A DNA stretch of 64,000 bases from Balanoglossus misakiensis (lineage: Eukaryota; Hemichordata): contig JBECUI020000024.1 of assembly GCA_040954595.2 (NCBI GenBank), positions 248,001 to 312,000 of the forward strand, written 5' to 3'. Position 1 is the first letter of the stretch; each line of letters begins with the position of its first letter. Position numbers and translations under genes: made by a program. Of this stretch, positions 45,770 to 59,302 are shown piece after piece. The notes below the pieces were generated by a model. It ran no database searches. It worked only from the letters and a program-made list of their open reading frames with translations, and was not told where the DNA came from.

Positions 45770-48062
45770 GGGGGGGGGGGGGGGAACAGAACGGTTCAAT
45801 ACTACATTTATTAGATATCAGCTAATTTTGGACAATCATCTAAAATCTAAATCATTTTTTCATATTTGGATATCTGATGATGTATGAAATTTCCATTATA
45901 TGTAAAAATGGTGCTGATTATAAAAAATGCACTCTGAATGAGCTGATTTAATACAAAATTACGTTTTATTCGTTTTTGCACCTAAAAGGTCATTTTTAGG
46001 CAAAACATTCTTTATTTTTTTAATTCGGTGACCTGATCATATATAAAGAATTAATTGTATGTTAAAAGTTTTTATGACTTTTAAAAGCAGTGACACTGGC
46101 GGCACCAACACGAAAATAACAATTTTAGCCACAATTTGGTCAAAATGGAAAAATTTTTCAAAATTACAAAAAATACCTGTTTTCTACATTTTCGGAAATC
46201 TGATGGAGTATAGAATGCTCTTCGTATGTATATATCGATACAAATTCCACAAAAGACCGTCTAATTTGGCTCACTGCAGACAAAATTGCGTTTTACCAAA
46301 TTTTCCTTGAAAATGTCATTTTTAGAAAAAAAAAATAAAAAAACCTTTGTTCTACGAATTTGGTGCCCCGATCATATATGACATGTTGATTGTATGTTAA
46401 AACTTTCGACCACTCCAAAAATGCAGAGATATTGACGGAATTCAAGAAAAAATAGCCATGTTGGCCATATTTTGACAAAAATGGTAAATTTTTAAAAAAT
46501 CATAAAAAATTAACTCTTTTCTTCATTTTCGGAAATATTATGGAGCATGAAGTGTCGTTCTCTTGTAAAAAGTGCTGCAAATTCCAGAAAAGGCGGTATA
46601 ATTTGAATCACCCAAGACAAAATTACCATTTTCGACTTTTTTTCGAAACATTGTCTTTTTCACAAAATAAATAAGAATAAATTCTTTTCTTAGTTCCAAA
46701 CGGGTAGAGATACTTTCCACACGGGTTTTCTAACATTGAATTCTCGTTCATCAACTCAGATTTCCTACAAGTCGGCTAAAACCCTGACACTCTAGAGCAG
46801 AAACAGTTGCACACTGGTAACGTTGAACAAGTCGATTTTTTTACAGCCTGGCTCGGCTAAATCTCCGTCACAATATGACAGACACTAGCGTACGTTAGCA
46901 ACGGTGATCAAGTCAGATTTTCTACGGCATGGCTTGGATAAAGCCCCGGCACTCTAGAGCAGAAACACGCGTACAGAGACCACGTTGATCAAGTCTGATC
47001 TCCTACGGCTTGGCTCGACTAAAAACCCCGGCACACTATGACAGACACTAGCGTTCGTTAGCAACGTTGATCAAGACAGATTTCCTACGGCATGGCTTTG
47101 CTAAAGCCCTGACACTCTAGAGCAGAAACATGAGTACAGAGACCACGTTGATCTACTCACATTTCCTTCGGCCTGGCACGGCTGATGCCCCGGCACTATA
47201 TATAGGACACAGACTGGCGTTAGTTAACAACGGTAATCACGTCGGGTTTCCTACGGCCTGGCTCAGTTGAAGCCCCGGCACTCTAGAGCAGAAACAGGCG
47301 TACATTGACCACGTTGATCAAGTCAGATTTCCTACGGCGTGACTCGGCTGGTGCACCGGCTCTATATGACACAGACTGTCGTAAGTTATCAACGGTGATT
47401 ACGTCGGATTTCCTACGGCCTGGTTTAGCTGAAACCCCGGCACTTTAGAGCGGAAACACGCTTACATAGACCACGATGATCAAGTCAGATCTCGTACGGC
47501 TTGGCTCGACTAAAAACCCCGGCACACTATGACAGACACTAGCGTTCGTTAGCAACGTTGATCAAGACAGATTTCCTACGGCATGGCTTTGCTAAAGCCC
47601 TGACACTCTAGAGCAGAAACATGAGTACAGAGACCACGTTGATCTACTCACATTTCCTTCGGCCTGGCACGGCTGATGCCCCGGCACTATATATAGGACA
47701 CAGACTGGCGTTAGTTAACAACGGTAATCACGTCGGGTTTCCTACGGCCTGGCTCAGTTGAAGCCCCGGCACTCTAGAGCAGAAACAGGCGTACATTGAC
47801 CACGTTGATCAAGTCAGATTTCCTACGGCGTGACTCGGCTGGTGCACCGGCTCTATATGACACAGACTGTCGTAAGTTATCAACGGTGATTACGTCGGAT
47901 TTCCTACGGCCTGGTTTAGCTGAAACCCCGGCACTTTAGAGCGGAAACACGCTTACATAGACCACGATGATCAAGTCAGATCTCGTACGGCCTGGCTCGA
48001 CTAAAACCCCGGCACACCATGACAGACACTAGCGTTCGTTAGCAACGGTGATCAAGTCGGAT
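45770..48062 (+). repeat. Satellite unit 15, 490-bp duplication and loss of unique segment
   Basis: A block of six subrepeats (about 47004-47493) is repeated at about 47494-47983 with an offset of 490 bases. The copies share the variants CTAAAAACCCCGG and AACATGAGTACAGAG. At 48058-48064 the subrepeat sequence AAGTCGGAT joins directly to CGGAACGGTTCAATAC. The unique segment and the poly-G tract are therefore absent. Confidence 0.92.
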
Positions 48063-50101
48063 CGGAACGGTTCAATACTAAATTTATTAGAAATCAGCTA
48101 ATTTTGGACAATCATCTAAAATCTAAATCATTTTTTCATATTTGGATATCTGATGATGTAGGAAATTTCCATTATATGTAAAAATGGTGCTGATTATAAA
48201 AAATGCACTCTGAATGAGCTGATTTAATACAAAATTACGTTTTATTCGTTTTTGCACCTAAAAGGTCATTTTTAGGCAAAACATTCTTTATTTTTTTAAT
48301 TCGGTGACCTGATCATATATAAAGAATTACTTGTATGTTAAAAGTTTTTATGACTTTTAAAAGCAGTGACACTGGCGGCACCAACACGAAAATAACAATT
48401 TTAGCCACAATTTGGTCAAAATGGAAAATTTTTTCAAAATTACAAAAAATACCTGTTTTCTACATTTTCGGAAATCTGATGGAGTTTAGAATGCTCTTCG
48501 TATGTATATATCGATACAAATTCCACAAAAGACCGTCTAATTTGGCTCACTGCAGACAAAATTGCGTTTTACCAAATTTTCCTTGAAAATGTCATTTTTA
48601 GAAAAAAAAATAAAAAAACCTTTGTTCTACGAATTTGGTGCCCCGATCATATATGACATGTTGATTGTATGTTAAAACTTTCGACCACTCCAAAAATGCA
48701 GAGATATTGACGGAATTCAAGAAAAAATAGCCATGTTGGCCATATTTTGACAAAAATGGTAAATTTTTAAATAATCATAAAAAATTAACTCTTTTCTTCA
48801 TTTTCGGAAATATTATGGAGCATGAAGTGTCGTTCTCTTGTAAAAAGTGCTGCAAATTCCAGAAAAGGCGGTATAATTTGAATCACCCAAGACAAAATTA
48901 CCATTTTCGACTTTTTTTCGAAAAATTGTCTTTTTTACAAAATAAATTAGAATAAATTCTTTTCTTAGTTTCAAACGGGTAGAGATACTTTCCACACGGG
49001 TTTTCTAACATTGAATTCCCGTTCATCAACTCAGATTTCCTACAGCATAAGTCGGCTAAAACCCTGACACTCTAGAGCAGAAACAGTTGCACACTGGTAA
49101 CGTTGAACAAGTCGATTTTTTTACAGCCTGGCTCGGCTAAATCTCCGTCACAATATGACAGACACTAGCGTACGTTAGCAACGGTGATCAAGTCAGATTT
49201 TCTACGGCATGGCTTGGATAAAGCCCCGGCACTCTAGAGAAGAAACACGCGTACAGAGACCACGTTGATCAAGTCTGATCTCCTACGGCTTGGCTCGACT
49301 AAAAACCCCGGCACACTATGACAGACACTAGCGTTCGTTAGCAACGTTGATCAAGACAGATTTCCTACGGCATGGCTTTGCTAAAGCCCTGACACTCTAG
49401 AGCAGAAACACGAGTACAGAGACCACGTTGATCTACTCACATTTCCTTCGGCCTGGCCAGGCTGATGCCCCGGCACTATATATAGGACACAGACTGGCGT
49501 AAGTTAACAACGGTAATCACGTCGGGTTTCCTACGGCCTGGCTCAGCTGAAGCCCCGGCACTCTAGAGCAGAAACAGGCGTACATTGACCACGTTGATCA
49601 AGTCAGATTTCCTACAGCGTGACTCGGCTGGTGCACCGGCTCTATATGACACAGACTGTCGTAAGTTATCAACGGTGATTACGTCGGATTTCCTACGGCC
49701 TGGTTTAGCTGAAACCCCGGCACTTTAGAGCGGAAACACGCTTACATAGACCACGATGATCAAGTCAGATCTCGTACGGCCTGGCTCGACTAAAACCCCG
49801 GCACACCATGACAGACACTAGCGTTCGTTAGCAACGGTGATCAAGTCGGATTTCCATCGGCCTGGCTCTGCAAAAGACCCGACACTCTAGTACAAAGACG
49901 TTGGCTAAGTCGGGCAAACCGAAGAGGGAAAGTCACAGCGGGTCAACACTCGACATTTGTTCGGGTAGGACTGCATTATTGCCTGCCAATTTATAGAGAA
50001 AGCCCGAATTTAACCAGGGCGTTTCAAACACCTACGTTAGTTGGGGGCACGGCCTGCAGTACTGCCGGGTAAGCTGACATCGGTGTACCGCATATAATGT
50101 A
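48063..50101 (+). repeat. Satellite unit 16, 2039 bp, no leading poly-G
   Basis: It starts directly with the AT-rich half because of the deletion at its left edge. It is otherwise standard and shows the GGCGGCACCAACACG deletion variant in AT-rich subrepeat 1. Confidence 0.9.
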
Positions 50102-52160
50102 GGGGGGGGGGGGGGGGAAACAGAACGGTTCAATACTACATTTATTAGATATCAGCTAATTTTGGACAATCATCTAAAATCTAAATCATTTTTTCATATT
50201 TGGATATCTGATGATGTATGAAATTTCCATTATATGTAAAAATGGTGCTGATTATAAAAAATGCACTCTGAATGAGCTGATTTAATACAAAATTACGTTT
50301 TATTCGTTTTTGCACCTAAAAGGTCATTTTTAGGCAAAACATTCTTTATTTTTTTAATTCGGTGACCTGATCATATATAAAGAATTACTTGTATGTTAAA
50401 AGTTTTTATGACTTTTAAAAGCAGTGACACTGGCGGCACCAACACGAAAATAACAATTTTAGCCACAATTTGGTCAAAATGGAAATTTTTTTCAAAATTA
50501 CAAAAAATACCTGTTTTCTACATTTTCGGAAATCTGATGGAGTATAGAATGCTCTTCGTATGTATATATCGATACAAATTCCACAAAAGACCGTCTAATT
50601 TGGCTCACTGCAGACAAAATTTCGTTTTACCAAATTTTCCTTGAAAATGTCATTTTTAGAAAAAAAAATAAAAAAACCTTTGTTCTACGAATTTGGTGCC
50701 CCGATCATATATGACATGTTGATTGTATGTTAAAACTTTCGACCACTCCATAAATGCAGAGATATTGACGGAATTCAAGAAAAAATAGCCATGTTGGCCA
50801 TATTTTGACAAAAATGGTAAATTTTTAAAAAATCATAAAAAATAACTCTTTTCTTCATTTTCGGAAATATTATGGAGCATGAAGTGTCGTTCTCTTGTAA
50901 AAAGTGCTGCAAATTCCAGAAAAGGTGGTATAATTTGAATCACACATGACAAAATTACCATTTTCGCCTTTTTTTCTCGAAAAATTGTCTTTTTTACAAA
51001 ATAAATAAAAATAAATTCCTTTCTTAGTTTCAAACGGGTAGAGACACTTTCCACACGGGTTGTCTAACATTGAATTCCCGTTCATCAGCTCTGATTTCCT
51101 ACAGCATAAATCGGCTAAAACCCTGACACTCTAGAGCAGAAACAGTTGCACACTGGTAACGTTGAACAAGTCGATTTTTTTACAGCCTGGCTCGGCTAAA
51201 TCTCCGTCACAATATGTCAGACACTAGCGTACGTTAGCAACGGTGATCAAGTCAGATTTTCTACGGCATGGCTTGGATAAAGCCCCGGCACTCTAGAGCA
51301 GAAACACGCGTACAGAGACCACGTTGATCAAGTCTGATCTCCTACGGCTTGGCTCGACTAAAAACCCCGGCACACTATGACAGACACTAGCGTTCGTTAG
51401 CAACGTTGATCAAGACAGATTTCCTACGGCATGGCTTTGCTAAAGCCCTGGCACTCTAGTGCAGAAACACGAGTACAGAGACCACGTTGATCTACTCACA
51501 TTTCCTTCGGCCTGGCACGGCTGATGCCCCGGCACAGTATATAGGACACAGACTGGCGTAAGTTAACAACGGTAATCACGTCGGGTTTCCTACGGCCTGG
51601 CTCAGCTGAAGCCCCGGCACTCTAGAGCAGAAACAGGCGAACATTGACCACGTTGATCAAGTCAGATTTCCTACGGCGTGACTCGGCTGGTGCACCGGCT
51701 CTATATGACACAGACTGTCGTAAGTTATCAACGGTGATTACGTCGGATTTCCTACGGCCTGGTTTAGCTGAAACCCCGGCACTTTTGAGCGGAAACACGC
51801 TTACATAGACCACGATGATCAAGTCAGATCTCGTACGGCCTGGCTCGACTAAAACCCCGGCACACCATGACAGACACTAGCGTTCGTTAGCAACGGTGAT
51901 CAAGTCGGATTTCCATCGGCCTGGCTCTGCAAAAGACCCGACACTCTAGTACAAAGACGTTGGCTAAGTCGGGCAAACCGAAGAGGGAAAGTCACAGCGG
52001 GTCAACACTCGACATTTGTTCGGGTAGGACTGCATTATTGCCTGTCAATTTATAGAGAAAGCCCGAATTTAACCAGGGCGTTTCAAACACCGACGTTAGT
52101 TGGGGGCACGGCCTGCAGTACTGCCGGGTAAGCTGACATCGGCGTACCGCATATAATGTA
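50102..52160 (+). repeat. Satellite unit 17, 2059 bp
   Basis: A 16-G tract and standard layout. The 60-codon minus-strand frame is altered by an extra CT in TTTTTTTCTCGAAA near 50977. Confidence 0.92.
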
Positions 52161-54281
52161 GGGGGAGGGGGGGGGGGAACAGAACGGTTCAATACTACAT
52201 TTATTAGATATCAGCTAATTTTGGACAATCATCTAAAATCTAAATCATTTTTTCATATTTGGATATCTGATGATGTATGAAATTTCCATTATATGTAAAA
52301 ATGGTGCTGATTATAAAAAATGCACTCTGAATGAGCTGATTTAATACAAAATTGCGTTTTATTCGTTTTTGCACCAAAAAGGTCATTTTTAGGCAAAACA
52401 TTCTTCATTTTTATAATTCGGTGACCTGATCATATATAAACAATTGCTTGTATGTTGAAAGTTTTTATGACTTTTAAAAGCAGTGACACTGGCGGCATTC
52501 AACACGAAAATAACAATTTTAGCCACAATTTGGTCAAAATGGTAAATTTTTGAAAATTACAAAAATTACATGTTTTCTACATTTTCGGAAATCTGATGGA
52601 GTATAGAATGCTCTTCGTATGTATATATCGATACAAATTCCACAAAAGACCGTCTAATTTGGCTCACTGCAGACAAAATTGCGTTTTACCAAATTTTCCT
52701 TGAAAATGTCATTTTTAGAAAAAAAAATAAAAAAACCTTTGTTCATCGAATGTGGTGCCCTGATCATATATGACATGTTGATTGTATGTTGAAACTTTCG
52801 ACCACTCCAAAAATGCAGAGATATTGACGGAATTCAAGAAAAAATAGCCATTTTGGCCATATTTTGACAAAAATGGTAAATTTTTAAAAAATCATAAAAA
52901 ATTAACTCTTTTCTTCATTTTCGGAAATATAATGGAGCATGAAGTGTCGTTCTCTTGTAAAAAGTGCTGCAAATTCCAGAAAAGGCGGTATAATTTGAAT
53001 CACCCAAGACAAAATTACCATTTTCGACTTTTTTTCGAAAAATTGTCTTTTTTACAAAATAAATAAGAATACATTCTTTTCTTAGTTTCAAACGGGTAGA
53101 GATACTTTCCACGGGTTTTCTAACAATGAATTCCCGTTCATCAACTCAGATTTCCTACAGCATAAGTCGGCTAAAACCCTGACACTCTAGAGCAGAAACA
53201 GTTGCACAAATGTTAACGTTGAACAAGTCGATTTTTCTACGGCCTGGCTCGGCTAAATCTCCGTCACAATATGACAGACACTAGCGTACGTTAGCAACGG
53301 TGATCAAGTCAGATTTTCTACGGCATGGCTTGGATAAAGCCCCGGCACTCTAGAGCAGAAACACGCGTACAGAGACCACGTTGATCAAGTCTGATCTCCT
53401 ACGGCTTGGCTCGACTAAAACCCCGGCACACTATGACAGACACTAGCGTTCATTAGCAACGTTGATCAAGTCAGATTTCCTACGGCCTGGCTCAACTAAA
53501 ACCCCGGCACACCATGACAGACACTAGCGTTCGTTAGCAACGTTGATCAAGACAGATTTCCTAAAGCCCTGACACTCTAGAGCAGAAACACGAGTACAGA
53601 GACCACGTTGATCTACTCACATTTCCTTCGGCCTGGCACGGCTGATGCCCCGGCACTATATATAGGACACAGACTGGCGTAAGTTAACAACGGTAATCAC
53701 GTCGGGTTTCCTACGGCCTGGCTCAGCTGAAGCCCCGGCACTCTAGAGCAGAAACAGGCGTACATTGACCACGTTGATCAAGTCAGATTTCCTACGGCGT
53801 GACTCGGCTGGTGCACCGGCTCTATATGACACAGACTGTCGTAAGTTATCAACGGTGATTACGTCGGATTTCCTACGGCCTGGTTTAGCTGAAACCCCGG
53901 CACTTTAGAGCGGAAACACGCTTACATAGACCACGATGATCAAGTCAGATCTCGTACGGCCTGGCTCGACTAAAACCCCGGCACACCATGACAGACACTA
54001 GCGTTCGTTAGCAACGGTGATCAAGTCGGATTTCCTTCGGCCTGGCTCTGCAAAAGACCCGACACTCTAGTACAAAGACGTTGGCTAAGTCGGGCAAACC
54101 GAAGAGGGAAAGTCACAGTGGGTCAACACTCGACATTTGTTCGGGTAGGACTGCATTATTGCCTGTCAATTTATAGAGAAAGCCCGAATTTAACCAGGGC
54201 GTTTCAAAAACCGACGTTAGTTGGGGGCACGGCCTGCAGTACTGCCGGGTAAGCTGACATCGGCGTACCGCATATAATGTA
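52161..54281 (+). repeat. Satellite unit 18, 2121 bp, mosaic
   Basis: The poly-G tract is interrupted by one A (52166). The AT-rich half has the GGCATTCAACACG form typical of the left block. The subrepeat half carries GACTGTCGTAAG and CGCTTACATAGACC of the right-hand subfamily, so the unit appears recombinant. One subrepeat near 53560 is shortened. Confidence 0.9.
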
Positions 54282-56328
54282 GGGGGGGGGGACAGAACGG
54301 TTCAATACTACATTTATTAGATATCAGCTAATTTTGGACAATCATCTAAAATCTAAATCATTTTTTCATATTTGGATATCTGATGATGTATGAAATTTCC
54401 ATTATATGTAAAAATGGTGCTGATTATAAAAAATGCACTTTGAATGAGCTGATTTAATACAAAATTACGTTTTATTCGTTTTTGCACCTAAAAGGTCATT
54501 TTTAGGCAAAACATTCTTTATTTTTTTAATTCGGTGACCTGATCATATATAAAGAATTACTTGTATGTTAAAAGTTTTTATGACTTTTAAAAGCAGTGAC
54601 ACTGGCGGCACCAACACGAAAATAACAATTTTAGCCACAATTTGGTCAAAATGGAAAATTTTTTCAAAATTACAAAAAATACCTGTTTTCTACATTTTCG
54701 GAAATATGATGGAGTATAGAATGCTCTTCGTATGTATATATCGATACAAATTCCACAAAAGACCGTCTAATTTGGCTCACTGCAGACAAAATTTCGTTTT
54801 ACCAAATTTTCCTTGAAAATGTCATTTTTAGAAAAAAAAATAAAAAAACCTTTGTTCTACGAATTTGGTGCCCCGATCATATATGACATGTTGATTGTAT
54901 GTTAAAACTTTCGACCACTCCAAAAATGCAGAGATATTGACGGAATTCAAGAAAAAATAGCCATGTTGGCCATATTTTGACAAAAATGGTAAATTTTTAA
55001 AAAATCATAAAAAATAACTCTTTTCTTCATTTTCGGAAATATTATGGAGCATGAAGTGTCGTTCTCTTGTAAAAAGTGCTGCAAATTCCAGAAAAGGTGG
55101 TATAATTTGAATCACACATGACAAAATTACAATTTTCGCCTTTTTTTCGAAAAATTGTCTTTTTTACAAAATAAATAAAAATAAATTCCTTTCTTAGTTT
55201 CAAACGGGTAGAGACACTTTCCACACGGGTTTTCTAACATTGAATTCCCGTTCATCAGCTCTGATTTCCTACAGCATAAATCGGCTAAAACCCTGACACT
55301 CTAGAGCAGAAACAGTTGCACACTGGTAACGTTGAACAAGTCGATTTTTTACAGCCTGGCTCGGCTAAATCTCCGTCACAATATGACAGACACTAGCGTA
55401 CGTTAGCAACGGTGATCAAGTCAGATTTTCTACGGCATGGCTTGGATAAAGCCCCGGCACTCTAGAGCAGAAACACGCGTACAGAGACCACGTTGATCAA
55501 GTCTGATCTCCTACGGCTTGGCTCGACTAAAACCCCGGCACACTATGACAGACACTAGCGTTCGTTAGCAACGTTGATCAAGACAGATTTCCTACGGCAT
55601 GGCTTTGCTAAAGCCCTGACACTCTAGAGCAGAAACACGAGTACAGAGACCACGTTGATCTACTCACATTTCCTTCGGCCTGGCACGGCTGATGCCCCGG
55701 CACTATATATAGGACACAGACTGGCGTAAGTTAACAACGGTAATCACGTCGGGTTTCCTACGGCCTGGCTCAGCTGAAGCCCCGGCACTCTAGAGCAGAA
55801 ACAGGCGTACATTGACCACGTTGATCAAGTCAGATTTCCTACGGCGTGACTCGGCTGGTGCACCGGCTCTATATGACACAGACTGTCGTAAGTTATCAAC
55901 GGTGATTACGTCGGATTTCCTACGGCCTGGTTTAGCTGAAACCCCGGCACTTTAGAGCGGAAACACGCTTACATAGACCACGATGATCAAGTCAGATCTC
56001 GTACGGCCTGGCTCGACTAAAACCCCGGCACACCATGACAGACACTAGCGTTCGTTAGCAACGGTGATCAAGTCGGATTTCCTTCGGCCTGGCTCTGCAA
56101 AAGACCCGACACTCTAGTACAAAGACGTTGGCTAAGTCGGGCAAACCGAAGAGGGAAAGTCACAGTGGGTCAACACTCGACATTTGTTCGGGTAGGACTG
56201 CATTATTGCCTGTCAATTTATAGAGAAAGCCCGAATTTAACCAGGGCGTTTCAAAAACCGACGTTAGTTGGGGGCACGGCCTGCAGTACTGCCGGGTAAG
56301 CTGACATCGGCGTACCGCATATAATGTA
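54282..56328 (+). repeat. Satellite unit 19, 2047 bp
   Basis: It shares with unit 20 a long list of private variants: GCACTTTGAATGAGC, GGAAATATGATGGAG, CACAGTGGGTCAACA and TTTCAAAAACCGACG. The two look nearly identical at a 2050-base offset. Confidence 0.93.
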
Positions 56329-58378
56329 GGGGGGGGGGGGGACAGAACGGTTCAATACTACATTTATTAGATATCAGCTAATTTTGGACAATCATCTAAA
56401 ATCTAAATCATTTTTTCATATTTGGATATCTGATGATGTATGAAATTTCCATTATATGTAAAAATGGTGCTGATTATAAAAAATGCACTTTGAATGAGCT
56501 GATTTAATACAAAATTACGTTTTATTCGTTTTTGCACCTAAAAGGTCATTTTTAGGCAAAACATTCTTTATTTTTTTAATTCGGTGACCTGATCATATAT
56601 AAAGAATTACTTGTATGTTAAAAGTTTTTATGACTTTTAAAAGCAGTGACACTGGCGGCACCAACACGAAAATAACAATTTTAGCCACAATTTGGTCAAA
56701 ATGGAAAATTTTTTCAAAATTACAAAAAATACCTGTTTTCTACATTTTCGGAAATATGATGGAGTATAGAATGCTCTTCGTATGTATATATCGATACAAA
56801 TTCCACAAAAGACCGTCTAATTTGGCTCACTGCAGACAAAATTTCGTTTTACCAAATTTTCCTTGAAAATGTCATTTTTAGAAAAAAAAATAAAAAAACC
56901 TTTGTTCTACGAATTTGGTGCCCCGATCATATATGACATGTTGATTGTATGTTAAAACTTTCGACCACTCCAAAAATGCAGAGATATTGACGGAATTCAA
57001 GAAAAAATAGCCATGTTGGCCATATTTTGACAAAAATGGTAAATTTTTAAAAAATCATAAAAAATAACTCTTTTCTTCATTTTCGGAAATATTATGGAGC
57101 ATGAAGTGTCGTTCTCTTGTAAAAAGTGCTGCAAATTCCAGAAAAGGTGGTATAATTTGAATCACACATGACAAAATTACAATTTTCGCCTTTTTTTCGA
57201 AAAATTGTCTTTTTTACAAAATAAATAAAAATAAATTCCTTTCTTAGTTTCAAACGGGTAGAGACACTTTCCACACGGGTTTTCTAACATTGAATTCCCG
57301 TTCATCAGCTCTGATTTCCTACAGCATAAATCGGCTAAAACCCTGACACTCTAGAGCAGAAACAGTTGCACACTGGTAACGTTGAACAAGTCGATTTTTT
57401 ACAGCCTGGCTCGGCTAAATCTCCGTCACAATATGACAGACACTAGCGTACGTTAGCAACGGTGATCAAGTCAGATTTTCTACGGCATGGCTTGGATAAA
57501 GCCCCGGCACTCTAGAGCAGAAACACGCGTACAGAGACCACGTTGATCAAGTCTGATCTCCTACGGCTTGGCTCGACTAAAACCCCGGCACACTATGACA
57601 GACACTAGCGTTCGTTAGCAACGTTGATCAAGACAGATTTCCTACGGCATGGCTTTGCTAAAGCCCTGACACTCTAGAGCAGAAACACGAGTACAGAGAC
57701 CACGTTGATCTACTCACATTTCCTTCGGCCTGGCACGGCTGATGCCCCGGCACTATATATAGGACACAGACTGGCGTAAGTTAACAACGGTAATCACGTC
57801 GGGTTTCCTACGGCCTGGCTCAGCTGAAGCCCCGGCACTCTAGAGCAGAAACAGGCGTACATTGACCACGTTGATCAAGTCAGATTTCCTACGGCGTGAC
57901 TCGGCTGGTGCACCGGCTCTATATGACACAGACTGTCGTAAGTTATCAACGGTGATTACGTCGGATTTCCTACGGCCTGGTTTAGCTGAAACCCCGGCAC
58001 TTTAGAGCGGAAACACGCTTACATAGACCACGATGATCAAGTCAGATCTCGTACGGCCTGGCTCGACTAAAACCCCGGCACACCATGACAGACACTAGCG
58101 TTCGTTAGCAACGATGATCAAGTCGGATTTCCTTCGGCCTGGCTCTGCAAAAGACCCGACACTCTAGTACAAAGACGTTGGCTAAGTCGGGCAAACCGAA
58201 GAAGGAAAGTCACAGTGGGTCAACACTCGACATTTGGTCGGGTAGGACTGCATTATTGCCTGTCAATTTATAGAGAAAGCCCGAATTTAACCAGGGCGTT
58301 TCGAACACCGTCGTTAGTTGGGGGCACGGCCTGCAGTACTGCCTGGTAAGCTGACATCGGCGTACCGCATATAATGTT
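56329..58378 (+). repeat. Satellite unit 20, 2050 bp
   Basis: A near copy of unit 19, apart from the poly-G length, until about 58110. There ACGATGATCAAG, GAAGAAGGAAAG and TTTGGTCGGG differ, suggesting the exchange boundary. Confidence 0.93.
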
Positions 58379-59024
58379 GGGGGGGGGGGGGACAGAACGG
58401 TTCAATACTACATTTATTAGATATCAGCTAATTTTGGACAATCATCTAAAATCTAAATCATTTTTTCATATTTGGATATCTGATGATGTATGACATTTCC
58501 ATTATATGTAAAAATGGTGCTGATTATAAAAAATGCATTCTGATTTAATACAAAATTGCGTTTTATTCGTTTTTACACCAAAAAGGTCATTTTTAGGCAA
58601 AACATTCTTTATTTTTTTAATTCGTTGACCTGATCATATATAAACAATTGCTTGTATGTTAAAAGTTTTTATGACTTATAAAAGCTGTGACACTGGCGGC
58701 ATTCAACACGAAAATAACAATTTTAGCCACAATTTGGTCAAAATGGTAAATTTTTGAAAATTACAAAAAATACCTGTTTTCTACATTTTCGGAAATCTGA
58801 TGGAGTATAGAATGCTCTTCGTATGTATATATCGATACAAATTCCACAAAAGACCGTCTAATTTGGCTCACTGCTGACAAAATTGCGTTTTACCAAATTT
58901 TCCTTGAAAATGTCATTTTTAGAAAAAAAAACTAAAAAAACGTTTGTTCTTCGAATTTGGTGCCCTGATCATATATGACATGTTGATTGTATGTTAAAAC
59001 TTTCGACCACTCCAAAAATGCAGA
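58379..59024 (+). repeat. Satellite unit 21, interrupted twice
   Basis: A 13-G tract preceded by GTT instead of GTA. It carries AT-rich subrepeats 0 and 1 and the start of 2, and stops at ATGCAGA where the inverted-repeat element is inserted. Confidence 0.92.
59022..59024. repeat. Target-site duplication AGA, left copy
   Basis: Other satellite units read ATGCAGAGATATTG here. The insertion leaves ATGCAGA on the left and AGAGATATTG on the right (62353-62355), so AGA is duplicated. Confidence 0.85.
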
Positions 59025-59302
59025 TAGTCCGTGGGCTGGAGGGGTCCACCGAGCACCCCCCCCCCCCCATAAACCTACCACTTGGGTATTTTTTTGTTCT
59101 TTAGAACGTGCTGAACAAGAAAAAAAGATGTTAACATTGAATATTTTGGGTTGCACTACCCCTCCGGGGTGGTTTTTGAATGGTATGTGCCGCTCAAAAT
59201 GGCGAAAAATGGGTTGGGGTAGGGGGTACTATATTCTCTCCTAAAAAATAAAACTACCATGAAATTACATAAACCTTATATTTTTAGAAAGCTTAGATAC
59301 TG
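59025..59302 (+). repeat. Left terminal inverted repeat
   Basis: 278 bases from TAGTCCGTGG to GCTTAGATACTG. It contains a 13-C run (about 59056-59069) and the phrase CTACCCCTCCGGGGTGG. Compared with the right copy it carries an extra 12 or so bases near CTCAAAATGGCG. Confidence 0.9.

Larger units (their letters stand above)
38133..59024 (+). repeat. Satellite array, right block (~10 units)
   Basis: It continues the left block in the same orientation and in the same subrepeat. Poly-G tracts start at 38423, 39797, 41676, 43725, 45770, 50102, 52161, 54282, 56329 and 58379. One tract is missing near 48062. Variants such as CAGACTGTCGTAAG and CGCTTACATAGACC dominate after about 47.3 kb and are absent from the left block, so the right end is a distinct subfamily. 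Confidence 0.97.

Noticed and set aside
18669-52192. Minus-strand frames starting MNRSVSPPPP
   Set aside because: The proline run is a translation of the poly-G tract, and its length follows tract length. No coding signal otherwise.
4277-57274. Dozens of 60-111 codon open frames in the satellite
   Set aside because: They recur only because the DNA repeats, change or close in several units and match no family I recognise. They are treated as a question for testing, not as genes.
58932-59244. Frames crossing the satellite/inverted-repeat junction
   Set aside because: They join two unrelated sequences and contain homopolymer translation.
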